The notes under the pieces are model-generated. The model was not told the DNA's origin. It did not search any database and worked only from the letters and a program-made list of their open reading frames with translations. The position numbers and the translations under genes were made by a program. Source: Acinetobacter sp. ANC 4910 (GTDB lineage: Bacteria; Pseudomonadota; Gammaproteobacteria; Pseudomonadales; Moraxellaceae). From it: a stretch of 64,000 nucleotides of DNA. The stretch lies in NCBI RefSeq assembly GCF_004331035.1, contig NZ_SJNT01000002.1, forward strand, positions 124,001 to 188,000, given 5' to 3'. This document shows positions 45,142-52,832 of the stretch, piece by piece (positions within the stretch are counted from its first letter, which is position 1; the number at the start of each line of letters is the position of its first letter).

Positions 45142-46170
45142 ATGTCAGTCGTTCTACAACCTCAAGCACGTCAGTTATTTAATTCTTATAAAGCTGACAT
45201 TGCCCGTGCAAATGGTGTTGAAAGTACACGAGAAACTTTTGCTGTTCAACCTGCACCCACACAGAAAATTATTCAAGCCTATCAACAAAATGCTGATTTC
45301 TTGAAGCTGATTAATATTTTCCCTATTGATAATGCAAAAGGTGAAAAAATTGCTTTAAGTATTGGGAGCACCATTGCAGGCAATACCAACACTAACGTCC
45401 AAGCACGTCAACCAACCCCAGTCGGTGCATTAGATTTACTGGATGAATACGACTGTACTCAAACCAATTATGACGTGGCCATGAAATGGGTTTTACTCAA
45501 TGCTTGGCGACATTTTCCAGACTTTAAGAAAAAGCTGCAGGAAATGGTCATTCGTGCGGTGGCATTAGACAAACTGTGTATCGGTTTTAATGGTGTATAT
45601 CGTGCACCGACTAGTGACCGTGTTGCCAATCCATTATTACAAGATGTGAAAAAAGGTTGGTTGCAAAAAATCCGCGAAAAAGCCCCTGAGCAACATTACA
45701 AAGGTGAAGATGTAGGTGGCGGTGTTTTTAAAACGCAAATTGGCGCTGCACATGAGTTCAAAACTATTGATGGCTTAGTTGAATTCGGAATTGAAGAATA
45801 TATCGCGGAACAACATCGTGAAAGTGGTCTAGTGGTGATTTGTGGTCGTGGCATTTTAAGTGATAAATATTTACCACTGTTGAATGCCATCCAAGATCCA
45901 ACTGAACAAATTGCTGCGCGTATTATTTATGCCAATAAGCAACTTGGTACATTACCTGCAATGTACGTTCCACGCTTCCCTGCAAAAACCATTTTAATCA
46001 CCTCGTTTGATAATTTGTCGATCTATCTTCAAAACGGCACTTTTAATCGCTCAATCGTAGATGAGCCTCAATGGGATCGTGCAGTCGATTATCAATCTGT
46101 CAATGAAGACTTTGTGGTTGAAGACTACACCAAGTGCTTGTTAATCGAAAACATTGAGGTGGATGCTTAA
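45142..46170 (+). CDS. N: P2-like major capsid protein (gpN)
   Basis: 342 residues (P2 gpN has 357). It shows the P2 capsid blocks NIFPIDNAKGEKIALSIGST, LDKLCIGFNGVYRAPTSD and VNEDFVVEDYTKCLLIENIE near the end. It has an HK97-type fold by family. It is processed by gpO in P2. It lies 14 bp after O and 2 bp before M, in the canonical order. Confidence 0.95.
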   Translation: MSVVLQPQARQLFNSYKADIARANGVESTRETFAVQPAPTQKIIQAYQQNADFLKLINIFPIDNAKGEKIALSIGSTIAGNTNTNVQARQPTPVGALDLLDEYDCTQTNYDVAMKWVLLNAWRHFPDFKKKLQEMVIRAVALDKLCIGFNGVYRAPTSDRVANPLLQDVKKGWLQKIREKAPEQHYKGEDVGGGVFKTQIGAAHEFKTIDGLVEFGIEEYIAEQHRESGLVVICGRGILSDKYLPLLNAIQDPTEQIAARIIYANKQLGTLPAMYVPRFPAKTILITSFDNLSIYLQNGTFNRSIVDEPQWDRAVDYQSVNEDFVVEDYTKCLLIENIEVDA

Positions 46171-46172
46171 TT

Positions 46173-46997
46173 ATGGGTATGAATTCAATGCGCCAACATC
46201 GTGAAAAGATGTTGGCAGAAAAAGCGTTAAAAGCGCAGCAAAGTCTTGATCCACGCCAAAAGCAAAGTGTTGCAGCAGATCTCGTTGCGAGTGCAGCTCA
46301 AGCGATCCAAACGGGTGCAGAACTTTTGGCAAATGTTCCAAACGTTGAACTGCGTATGTTCAATCATTTGAATATCTTAAAAGATATGAAATCGATTCAG
46401 GAACGTATTGCCAAAAAAGCAGAATGGTTGCCTGAGTATCAAGGCTATATTGATGGCTGTCTTGCTGTTTCGCCTTCCCCTCAAAATACAGTATTAGTCC
46501 ATTTAATGATTTGGGCAATTGATGCTAATGAGTTTGAATTAGCTGTACGTATTGCTGAATATGCCGTGTTGAATGACATGGTTATGCCTGAAGGCTATTC
46601 ACGTACAACGGCTGAATTTGTCACTGAACAATGTGCTGAAGTCTTTATCGATGATACTAACTTTGCGATCGCTCATGCGTCCTTGATTGAGCGCATCATC
46701 AATCTTGGTGAAGGCGAGCAAATGGTCGATGAAGTACGGGCAAAAATTTATCGTGCCTTAGGTGATGCATTGAACCAGGCACAACCAATGGAAGCTGTTT
46801 CAGCTTATAAGAATGCACTTCGATACAATCCCAAAGCAGGCTGTAAAAAAGATTTAGAACAGCTTGAAAAACGATTGCGTCTACCTGCAACCGAGTCGTC
46901 TCCCGACGCCACTGTCGGCTCGCAGGCAGTTTCAACGGCTGATCAAACAGCCGATGGGGCTGATCCTGCGTCCACCGACTCCAAGCCAAAGGAGTAA
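46173..46997 (+). CDS. M: P2-like terminase small subunit/endonuclease (gpM)
   Basis: 274 residues; the sequence MNSMRQHREKMLAEKALKAQ and VSPSPQNTVLVHLMIWAIDA match gpM of P2-like phages. In P2 this subunit makes the cos cuts with gpP. It starts 2 bp after N, in a tight head-gene cluster. The C-terminal 30 residues (ATESSPDATVGSQAVSTADQ) are low-complexity and probably disordered. Confidence 0.92.
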   Translation: MGMNSMRQHREKMLAEKALKAQQSLDPRQKQSVAADLVASAAQAIQTGAELLANVPNVELRMFNHLNILKDMKSIQERIAKKAEWLPEYQGYIDGCLAVSPSPQNTVLVHLMIWAIDANEFELAVRIAEYAVLNDMVMPEGYSRTTAEFVTEQCAEVFIDDTNFAIAHASLIERIINLGEGEQMVDEVRAKIYRALGDALNQAQPMEAVSAYKNALRYNPKAGCKKDLEQLEKRLRLPATESSPDATVGSQAVSTADQTADGADPASTDSKPKE

Positions 46998-47000
46998 ACC

Positions 47001-47399
47001 ATGCTTCTAAATGCACCTGTCTCCAATGCAGAAGTACAAAATCCGATTGCTGAGTATCCCAATGTCAGCATTAAAGATTTACTTGCTCAGGTGCGTTTAG
47101 ATCAGTCCAAAGGTGAGCCTCTGTTAACTGAAAAAATCATATTGGCAATGGATACCATCAACGGTGACTTAGACGGTATTGCTATCCAATCAGAAGAACA
47201 GATTCGCAAATATAAACGAGCAGTGAGTTATGAAGCTGCAGCGCTGATTTGTGAAGATAATCTTGATTTTGATACCACAACTACTGGACAAGTACGTGGT
47301 GAAAATCAAAGAGAAAAAGCAGATGCTCTCCGTAGGATTGTTCAGCATACGATCGCTGATTTAACCAATCGATCACGTAACCGAGTTCGGCTTATATGA
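47001..47399 (+). CDS. L: P2-like head completion protein (gpL)
   Basis: 132 residues; gpL-like with YKRAVSYEAAALICEDNLDF, the DFDTTTTGQVRGENQREKAD block and a basic end. A clean GGAG ribosome site 5 nt before ATG. It completes the connector after packaging. The stop overlaps the X start by 4 bp. Confidence 0.92.
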   Translation: MLLNAPVSNAEVQNPIAEYPNVSIKDLLAQVRLDQSKGEPLLTEKIILAMDTINGDLDGIAIQSEEQIRKYKRAVSYEAAALICEDNLDFDTTTTGQVRGENQREKADALRRIVQHTIADLTNRSRNRVRLI

Positions 47400-47599
47400 A
47401 ATCAGTCAAAGCTATACAGGGAGATACTTTAGAGTCGATTGCATATCGTTATTACGGATCAAATGCGGTCGATATGCTCCCAGCTTTAGTTGAAGCAAAC
47501 TCAAAGATTGAACAAATATTTTTAAACGAACATCAATCCATACAATTACCAGATTTAACCAAAGCAGCAGCACCACAAACACTCAAGCTTTGGGATTAA
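47396..47599 (+). CDS. X: P2-like tail protein X (gpX)
   Basis: 67 residues, LysM-like: VKAIQGDTLESIAYRYYGSN and LPALVEANSKIEQIFLNEHQ are the gpX pattern. It belongs to the tail tip that binds peptidoglycan. Its start overlaps the L stop. Confidence 0.9.
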   Translation: MKSVKAIQGDTLESIAYRYYGSNAVDMLPALVEANSKIEQIFLNEHQSIQLPDLTKAAAPQTLKLWD

Positions 47600-47609
47600 G
47601 GGGATGGGC

Positions 47610-47981
47610 ATGAATGACCCAATTAGTATCAAAGGACTACCGTGGTTTATCAAAATCATTGCTGCCGTGATTGGGGCTATTTTTGCCCTCACTTTAAGCG
47701 GTGATATTGATGCAGAAGGTCGAATCAAGATCACCAAAGGCGTGATTATCAAATTTGCATTTAGTGTTGCTATCAGCCTGTATGGTGGAGCTGCCTTTAT
47801 TGAGTATTTCAAGCTGACGCACTATTCTCATTCGGCACAAGGTGTAGTCATGCTATTTTTTGCCGTGTTTGGTCTGTTGTTTGTCGGCATCTTTTATCAA
47901 TCGATTCGATTGTTAGAGGGCAAAAAGCCAAGCGAACTGATTAGTGAAATTAAAGCTGCTTTTGCTGCAATGTTTAAGTAG
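47610..47981 (+). CDS. Holin-like phage membrane protein
   Basis: About 123 residues, starting at ATG 47610 with AAGGGG 6 nt upstream; an in-frame ATG lies at 47604. Three hydrophobic segments at about 15-31 (IKIIAAVIGAIFALTLS), 48-64 and 79-97 make it a polytopic inner-membrane protein. It occupies the P2 lysis position between X and the endolysin gene, where P2 has its holin Y. Holin function is from position. Confidence 0.7.
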   Translation: MNDPISIKGLPWFIKIIAAVIGAIFALTLSGDIDAEGRIKITKGVIIKFAFSVAISLYGGAAFIEYFKLTHYSHSAQGVVMLFFAVFGLLFVGIFYQSIRLLEGKKPSELISEIKAAFAAMFK

Positions 47982-47989
47982 GTGACAGA

Positions 47990-48511
47990 ATGAAACTGAC
48001 ATTTGAACAAGCATTTGATCGTCTCATTGGCCATGAAGGTAAGTTTACTGATGATAAAAATGATCGCGGTAACTGGACCACTGGCATCATTGGAAAAGGT
48101 ATTTTAAGAGGCACGAAATACGGTATTTCTGCCATGACCTATCCTGATTTTGACATAAAGAATCTTACCCTTGATCAAGCCAAAGGAATTTATAAGCGTG
48201 ATTGGTGGGACAAGCTCAATGCGGACAATCTAGATCCTGCTATTGTCTTTCAGGTATGGGATTTCGCCATTAATGCTGGCATGGGTACAGCAAAGCGTAA
48301 ATTACAAAAATCGGTTGGAATGGCTGAGGATGGGATCATTGGTCCACTGACAATAAAAGCCATCCAGAAAGCAGATTTAAATGATGTACTTATGAAGTTT
48401 AATGCCGAGCGACTCAAGCATTACACCAGTTTAAGCACATGGGTGCGCTACGGTAAAGGGTGGACTGTGCGAGTTGCTGAACAATTAAATTATGCTGCTC
48501 TGGATAATTAA
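47990..48511 (+). CDS. Endolysin, glycoside hydrolase 108 family with peptidoglycan-binding domain
   Basis: 173 residues. The catalytic block IGHEGKFTDDKNDRGNWTTG has the conserved Glu of GH108 muramidases; FKKRDWWDKL-like IYKRDWWDKLNADNLDPAI and QVWDFAINAGMGTAK follow, and a C-terminal binding domain (MAEDGIIGPLTIKAIQ). It degrades the cell wall after the holin opens the membrane. No spanin gene (lysB/lysC type) is visible before gene R, unlike P2. Confidence 0.88.
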   Translation: MKLTFEQAFDRLIGHEGKFTDDKNDRGNWTTGIIGKGILRGTKYGISAMTYPDFDIKNLTLDQAKGIYKRDWWDKLNADNLDPAIVFQVWDFAINAGMGTAKRKLQKSVGMAEDGIIGPLTIKAIQKADLNDVLMKFNAERLKHYTSLSTWVRYGKGWTVRVAEQLNYAALDN

Positions 48512-48513
48512 GC

Positions 48514-48906
48514 ATGAAAGCCCTGATTCCACTTAAACCATATTTAAATGAGCGTTTTCCAATGATGTCAGCAGATAAATGTCATCTGCTGATCCTCAAT
48601 GGAACGCATAAAGAAGGTTATTTGGAATATACCGCCAGATTGCTCATCCTTGATTACCGTTCAGATCCGATAGAAGTCATCGTCGCCTTGCGTGAATGGC
48701 TGAAATCTAAAAATCGGCATTTAGATGCGACCGCTAAAGATATTCAAATTTCATTTAGCTCTGAAATTATTGATACAGATACTTTCGATCTTGAAATTGA
48801 TTTCCCTCAACGGGATAAAATTGTGGCTGAAGATGAAAGTTATCATGTTTGCCCACCCCTTGTTTGGAACGATGAAAAAGGCGGATTTTTCCCTGAAGGT
48901 GAATAA
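48514..48906 (+). CDS. R: P2-like tail completion protein (gpR)
   Basis: 130 residues; ALIPLKPYLNERFPM at the start, and FSSEIIDTDTFDLEIDFPQR with LVWNDEKGGFF near the end fit gpR of P2-like phages. It helps complete the tail tube and connect it to the head. It starts 2 bp after the endolysin stop and overlaps the S start by one base. Confidence 0.85.
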   Translation: MKALIPLKPYLNERFPMMSADKCHLLILNGTHKEGYLEYTARLLILDYRSDPIEVIVALREWLKSKNRHLDATAKDIQISFSSEIIDTDTFDLEIDFPQRDKIVAEDESYHVCPPLVWNDEKGGFFPEGE

Positions 48907-49556
48907 TGGACGCGATCAACGGTTTAAATCATTGGCTTGACCAAATCACCTTACTGCTTGAACCCTCACAACGTCGAGAGCTTATGCGACGTTTGGGACA
49001 AGGTTTACGGGTGCGCCATCGTGACCGAATTAAAAGTCAAAAAGATGTTGATAATCATAATTTTATTCCACGAAAGGATGCAGTTTCTCAAATAAGTAAT
49101 CCACCATTACGTTTTTTATATAAAAAAGCAGGTGGAAAGACGAGAGAAGCCATAATTAAAAGTTATCAAAATACAGGAGCGAGCTACACAGGTTTTGATC
49201 AAAAAGCTAATGGTATTCGTACTTTCAGAAAATCGAGAATTGTAAAGTATTTACCAACAAATGGTATATCTTCTAGTGGCGGTTCATCCATCCGTTCACA
49301 AGTAGGAAAAATTAAGCAAAAAGCAATGTTTCAACATATTGGTAAACGGCTTAAAACTGAATATTCTGAAAATCATGTTTCTGTTGGTTTTGGTGGACGT
49401 ACAGGTTTTGTGGCTTCAGTACACCAGGAGGGAAAATCTATCCGACCGAGCAAAAATGCAAAATCCACACGCTACCCAGTTCGAGAGCTGGTTGGCTTCA
49501 GTAAAGATGATCAAGAATGGATTGAAAAAGAAATTCAGGCTTTTTTAAACATTTAG
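48906..49556 (+). CDS. S: P2-like tail completion/virion morphogenesis protein (gpS)
   Basis: 216 residues. The start LLEPSQRRELMRRLGQGLRV and the basic middle segment with DRIKSQKDVDNHNFIPRK match the phage virion morphogenesis family, and PVRELVGFSKDDQEWIEKEI closes it. It is the last gene of the head-lysis-tail-completion operon; a strong terminator follows at 49615, and the convergent toxin-antitoxin-chaperone operon begins. Confidence 0.9.
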   Translation: MDAINGLNHWLDQITLLLEPSQRRELMRRLGQGLRVRHRDRIKSQKDVDNHNFIPRKDAVSQISNPPLRFLYKKAGGKTREAIIKSYQNTGASYTGFDQKANGIRTFRKSRIVKYLPTNGISSSGGSSIRSQVGKIKQKAMFQHIGKRLKTEYSENHVSVGFGGRTGFVASVHQEGKSIRPSKNAKSTRYPVRELVGFSKDDQEWIEKEIQAFLNI

Positions 49557-49614
49557 ATTATCAAATACACAGCTAAACGTAATATTTATTTTAAATAAAT
49601 ATATAACTTAATAA

Positions 49615-49646
49615 AAAACCTTAATTAATAAACTAATTAAGGTTTT
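49615..49646. terminator. Bidirectional terminator between gene S and the chaperone gene
   Basis: AAAACCTTAATTA (49615-49627) and TAATTAAGGTTTT (49634-49646) form a 13-bp stem with a 6-nt loop and A/T-runs on both sides, serving the two convergent operons. Confidence 0.85.
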
Positions 49647-49684
49647 AATATTTATTCAAATTTTAATTAAAAATTTAAATTGGA

Positions 49685-50071
49685 CTAATTTGCTTCTTTA
49701 ATTTTCGTAAAATTAATCGATGGCAGTATTATTGGTTCATAACCTGCATTTAATAGAAAATTAGAAATAAAGGCTCTGAAAAATGGAAATGCTATTGCTG
49801 GTGCATTTACTCTTGGAAAATTAGAATTTCTAAATTCATTATCAATTTCAACATCTGTAATGAATTCAGAAACATATGATATCTTAACAATAAAACCTTC
49901 TTTTAATTGAAGCTCTGTTCTTAACTCAATAAAAAAATCATGTTGACCATCATCTGATGGTAGCTTAGTACCAACTTCAAGAGTAAAACCTGTCTTTTCG
50001 ATATCCGTTTCAGACTTTTCCAGTATTAACTCTTCGACTCTAGATGATTTTAGTTGAATACTAACAGACAT
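49685..50071 (-). CDS. SecB-like chaperone of a toxin-antitoxin-chaperone system
   Basis: 128 residues, a little shorter than SecB. The C-terminal half NFPRVNAPAIAFPFFRAFIS and NAGYEPIILPSINF match the SecB core, and the first half has the beta-strand blocks FFIELRTELQLKEGFIVKIS. In TAC systems such a dedicated chaperone folds the antitoxin. It is the last gene of a three-gene minus operon (toxin, antitoxin, chaperone) inserted between prophage genes S and V, 13 bp after the antitoxin gene. Confidence 0.82.
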   Translation of the reverse strand: MSVSIQLKSSRVEELILEKSETDIEKTGFTLEVGTKLPSDDGQHDFFIELRTELQLKEGFIVKISYVSEFITDVEIDNEFRNSNFPRVNAPAIAFPFFRAFISNFLLNAGYEPIILPSINFTKIKEAN

Positions 50072-50084
50072 TTTTATTTAATTC

Positions 50085-50459
50085 CTATGCAGCGAAAGCT
50101 TCATCAAAGTAAGGACTATCATTCACAGCTTCAAAAAAATTAGTATATTGCATTTCTATCAATTCTACTCGCTGAGTTTCAATACTAATAATTTTGGTTT
50201 CATCTGATAATTTAAATCCAGAGTCTGAAAAACTATTAGTTTTTTCAGTAGTAACATCTAATCCAAATACAAAATCTTCAGTCGTCATAATATTATGAAA
50301 TTCAATTTCATTTTCTAAAATGCCATATTCTTCTAAATATTCACCGATTGTAATACCACCATACTCAGTCTCTAATTTATTAAAGTTCCTAATAAAATCT
50401 TCAGCTGAAGACTCTTTAATCCACTTAGTAACTGCATCCAAAGCTGTATAATTATTCAT
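50085..50459 (-). CDS. Antitoxin candidate of a toxin-antitoxin-chaperone system
   Basis: 124 residues, acidic, unrecognised on its own. Its C terminus (MQYTNFFEAVNDSPYFDEAF) is hydrophobic and aromatic, like the chaperone-addiction tails known for antitoxins of SecB-type TAC systems. It overlaps the toxin stop by 4 bp and is followed by the SecB-like gene, which is the order in CmdTAC. Function as antitoxin is inferred from position and this tail. Confidence 0.65.
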   Translation of the reverse strand: MNNYTALDAVTKWIKESSAEDFIRNFNKLETEYGGITIGEYLEEYGILENEIEFHNIMTTEDFVFGLDVTTEKTNSFSDSGFKLSDETKIISIETQRVELIEMQYTNFFEAVNDSPYFDEAFAA

Positions 50460-51121
50460 TTTGTCTTTCTCACTACAGGTATTTTCACAGGTTGATAAAT
50501 GTACCCTCTCATTGATTTAACTCGACGAGAAAGTAAATATAAATCCTTATCTTTAAGACAATCTGCGTATTCAGGTGCAATATAAATCTGCTGTCTTGTT
50601 GGTAGATATAACTTATGACCAAGTCTTAAAGAAGCTATATCTCCTTGAGAATAAGGATAACTAAAGGTTAAATTAGCTATATCAGCTGCCTTAATCGCGG
50701 AGTATGAAAAAAAATTTTCTCCATTTCCATTTTTTTCCTTAGCTTCAGAACGAAAATGATCAAGCATTTTAGAAATAGGTATAGTTTTAGCATGCTCTTT
50801 ATCAAAAATAATTTGCATACGGTTAAAATAACTTCTAATTTGCTCTTCAAATTTCAACTGGTGGACAACATTACCAACTAAATCTAAGAAATTATCTATA
50901 GGTATCTCTATTTCAAATTTGGTAATCACATAGCCATTTGGGTATTTTGAAGGTAGCGCCCCCCATTCTTTCGCAAAAAAGCATGAGTCTGTCCAAAAAT
51001 AATAACCTTGACCTAGCCATTGTTCTTTATCCCTATCAGAAGCATAAGGAACGCTGTCGTATATCTGTTGTGGTGAACCTTGTAAATGACAAGTATGAAA
51101 AGCTGTAATTTTTATACCCAT
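50456..51121 (-). CDS. Toxin candidate, ADP-ribosyltransferase-like (CmdT-like)
   Basis: About 221 residues from ATG at 51121; a GTG at 51145 would add eight residues. Near the N terminus FHTCHLQGSPQQIYDSV and LGQGYYFWTDSCFFAKEWG match the H...GxGfYxT...A..W pattern of DUF3990/ART-type toxins, with the C-terminal part rich in helices. In the described CmdTAC system the toxin modifies mRNA by ADP-ribosylation upon phage infection. The target here is not known. First gene of the TAC operon. Confidence 0.65.
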   Translation of the reverse strand: MGIKITAFHTCHLQGSPQQIYDSVPYASDRDKEQWLGQGYYFWTDSCFFAKEWGALPSKYPNGYVITKFEIEIPIDNFLDLVGNVVHQLKFEEQIRSYFNRMQIIFDKEHAKTIPISKMLDHFRSEAKEKNGNGENFFSYSAIKAADIANLTFSYPYSQGDIASLRLGHKLYLPTRQQIYIAPEYADCLKDKDLYLLSRRVKSMRGYIYQPVKIPVVRKTK

Positions 51122-51241
51122 CACACAATAGAACCCTAAAAACACTCTGATTAAACAGATTAAATTAAGCAGAAAATCTATGAATCAATATATAACATTG
51201 ACCGAAAAATACAATAACATTTTAACGACTTAACATATTTA

Positions 51242-51270
51242 TTGACAACATTCATCAACAAAGTTAACTT
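51242..51270 (+). promoter_or_regulatory. Promoter of the C4-like RNA and Rha operon
   Basis: Consensus TTGACA (51242-51247), a 17-nt spacer and TAACTT (51265-51270). Transcription would start near 51277, at the first hairpin of the small RNA. It faces away from the TAC operon. Confidence 0.65.
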
Positions 51271-51276
51271 GTTAAG

Positions 51277-51352
51277 ACCACTCCACATGAGTGGTCGAGA
51301 TTGGCGTCTCGATACATATCTAATCGCGTTGACCCGCGTAAGCGGTTTTTTT
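51277..51352 (+). ncRNA. C4-like antisense small RNA
   Basis: About 76 nt with three hairpins: ACCACTC/GAGTGGT (51277-51295), CGAGA/TCTCG with loop TTGGCG (51296-51311) and CCGC-GTAA-GCGG (51334-51345) followed by seven T. Its TTGGCGT (51301-51307) and GCGTAAG (51336-51342) are complementary to ACGCCAA (51452-51458) and CTTACGC (51366-51372) in the leader of the following gene pair. That two-region complementarity, upstream of a coupled ORF and an antirepressor gene, is the plan of P1 c4-icd-ant. Confidence 0.6.
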
Positions 51353-51398
51353 ACGCCTGTACTTCCTTACGCTTAATTTTAGGTTTAAGGTTCGTTAT

Positions 51399-51477
51399 GG
51401 TGAGTTGTACGGTGGCAACTTCGGTTGCGCCGAGTTGATTAGATCTTCGGTACGCCAACTCCGTGCAACTCATCACC
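51399..51477 (+). other. Structured RNA leader of the icd-like/rha genes
   Basis: An outer stem pairs GGTGAGTTGTACGG (51399-51412) with CCGTGCAACTC and CACC (51461-51477). It encloses GCAAC-TTCG-GTTGC (51415-51428) and a further stem near 51430-51450. TTGGCGT at 51484-51490 can pair with ACGCCAA at 51452-51458, so this leader has an alternative fold that the small RNA could compete with. Confidence 0.5.
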
Positions 51478-51532
51478 CTATGATTGGCGTCATTGAGTGA
51501 TGAAAATTTTAAAAATAATTTGGAATTTTCTC

Positions 51533-51664
51533 ATGAATAACATTCTAATGGCACAAAACCGTCTCGACAAAATCTGCTATCAACGCATCCAATCACCAGA
51601 CTTTGCACAAAAGCCAACATTGCTACAAAAAATCTTTACAACAATAAAAGGGGCGGCCAAATGA
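51533..51664 (+). CDS. 43-residue coupled leader ORF (icd-like)
   Basis: MNNILMAQNRLDKICYQRIQ and a basic C terminus; no known domain. The stop overlaps the start of the Rha gene (ATGA), so translation is coupled. In P1 the short icd ORF before ant has the same arrangement and its ribosome site is the target of C4. Here GGA lies 8-10 nt upstream of ATG. The likeness is positional; the protein sequence itself is not recognised. Confidence 0.5.
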   Translation: MNNILMAQNRLDKICYQRIQSPDFAQKPTLLQKIFTTIKGAAK

Positions 51665-52539
51665 ATGACCTCAGCACAGCCGTATTTATCCAAAATCAAC
51701 AAATCAAAACTGACAGCCTAAAAGTTGCAGAATTCTTTGGCAAACGTCATGACAATATTTTACGTACAATCGAAAAAATACTTGCAATGGATTTTAACGC
51801 CCTCAATTTTGAGGGCGTTGAATCTACTCAGCCCAATTTTGGTCTGAGTAATTTTAACGAGCTGAATTTTCAGCTCGTTAAATATAAAGATGTAAAAGGC
51901 GAAGAACGCCCAATGTACGAAATGACCAAAGATGGTTGGATGTTTTTGGTTATGGGCTTTACTGGAGAGAGAGCAGCCCAAATCAAAATAGCTTATATCA
52001 ATGCCTTTAACCAAATGGCAGAACAACTCCAGTATCAACAACAAAATCACCCACAACTCATTGTAGGTTCACAGGTACAACTCAAATCTGGCGGACCTGT
52101 TTATACTGTAAGTCAACTGATCCTTGACCAATACGGACAGCCACAACAAGCCGAAGTCCTTTGGCATAAGAAAACTACTCTCAGCCGTATCGTTTTACCC
52201 ATTGCTTGTTTGACTCTCGACCCAATCACCCAAATACAGCGACAAAATCTGCAACAGTTTTGGACAGCTTTGTTTGACTATGGTATTGAACAATTCAACC
52301 ATAGTAGTCAGCCAGAAACCATCGCCATTAACCTAACGCAGGTTTACGCCACTATTCCAAATCTGCCATTACGTTCCGACATGCTGAATGCATTAATCAA
52401 CAGTAATGCACCACATCCTCAATACTTAAACCACAACATGTCCTACCGCAGTAGCATCAACCAGCATGTCTATAAATGTTGGGCTTTTAGAAAAACACAA
52501 GTTACTTTAAACATTGAGCATGAGGAGATTTCAGCATGA
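51661..52539 (+). CDS. Rha-family phage regulatory protein (antirepressor-like)
   Basis: 292 residues. The N-terminal Rha domain is TDSLKVAEFFGKRHDNILRT, then MYEMTKDGWMFLVMGFTGER and AAQIKIAYINAFNQM. The C-terminal 160 residues are a family-variable domain. Rha/antirepressor proteins act on prophage repressors or on the lytic switch. The gene belongs to a three-gene operon (43-residue ORF, Rha, 68-residue ORF) with a C4-like RNA upstream. Codons about 45-74 encode three nearly perfect hairpins, which is unusual. Confidence 0.8.
   Translation: MNDLSTAVFIQNQQIKTDSLKVAEFFGKRHDNILRTIEKILAMDFNALNFEGVESTQPNFGLSNFNELNFQLVKYKDVKGEERPMYEMTKDGWMFLVMGFTGERAAQIKIAYINAFNQMAEQLQYQQQNHPQLIVGSQVQLKSGGPVYTVSQLILDQYGQPQQAEVLWHKKTTLSRIVLPIACLTLDPITQIQRQNLQQFWTALFDYGIEQFNHSSQPETIAINLTQVYATIPNLPLRSDMLNALINSNAPHPQYLNHNMSYRSSINQHVYKCWAFRKTQVTLNIEHEEISA
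51796..51882 (+). repeat. Three consecutive hairpins with AATTTT loops inside rha
   Basis: AACGCCCTC/GAGGGCGTT (51796-51819), TACTCAG/CTGAGTA (51825-51850) and TTTAACGAGCTG/CAGCTCGTTAAA (51853-51882). The first and third stems are perfect and enclose AATTTT; the second has a longer loop with the same AATTTT in its centre. The translated peptide reads LNFEGV, PNFGLS and LNFQLV. Confidence 0.75.
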
Positions 52540-52742
52540 AAAATCCCTGCTTTTCTCTAAGCGAAGATAACTACAATATCGTCAATGAAGTCCGTGCCAC
52601 ACTTAACATCGTTGCATCTATGGGCTTAACTGACACCAGTGATAGCTGCAATCAACTTTCTAAAGACGATCTTGTTTCGGTACTCCTACAAGCCGAACAA
52701 AGACTCAAAAGAGTATTAGAAGAAACCGCAAAAAACTTCTGA
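52536..52742 (+). CDS. Small protein after rha, unknown
   Basis: 68 residues, unrecognised, with the start MKNPCFSLSEDNYNIVNEVR and a helical end (LLQAEQRLKRVLEETAKNF). Start overlaps the Rha stop by 4 bp, so translation is coupled. It is followed by a late box and a terminator. It may be a helper of Rha or a cargo remnant. Confidence 0.55.
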   Translation: MKNPCFSLSEDNYNIVNEVRATLNIVASMGLTDTSDSCNQLSKDDLVSVLLQAEQRLKRVLEETAKNF

Positions 52743-52765
52743 TCCTGAATAGGTTTTAATCAGGA
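52743..52765 (+). promoter_or_regulatory. Late-operon activator box, copy 2 (before gene V)
   Basis: TCCTGA, 11 nt, TCAGGA (centre AATAGGTTTTA), 23 bp. It lies 67 nt before the gpV start. The same box occurs at 44108, 57094 and 58198. A terminator at 52790 lies between box and gene. Confidence 0.6.
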
Positions 52766-52789
52766 ATGCCCAAATAGCAAGCCTCATAC

Positions 52790-52823
52790 AAAAAGCCCAT
52801 GATCCAATCATCATGGGCTTTTT
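52790..52823 (+). terminator. Terminator of the rha operon
   Basis: AAAAGCCCATGA (52791-52802) and TCATGGGCTTTT (52811-52822), a 12-bp stem with an 8-nt loop followed by T-run. It ends transcription of the rha operon before gene V. Confidence 0.85.
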
Positions 52824-52832
52824 AGTTTCAAC

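Noticed and set aside
49600..51145. Spanin genes (lysB/lysC type) around the lysis cassette
   Set aside because: No lipoprotein-type small frame embedded in or after the endolysin gene was found; gene R follows directly.
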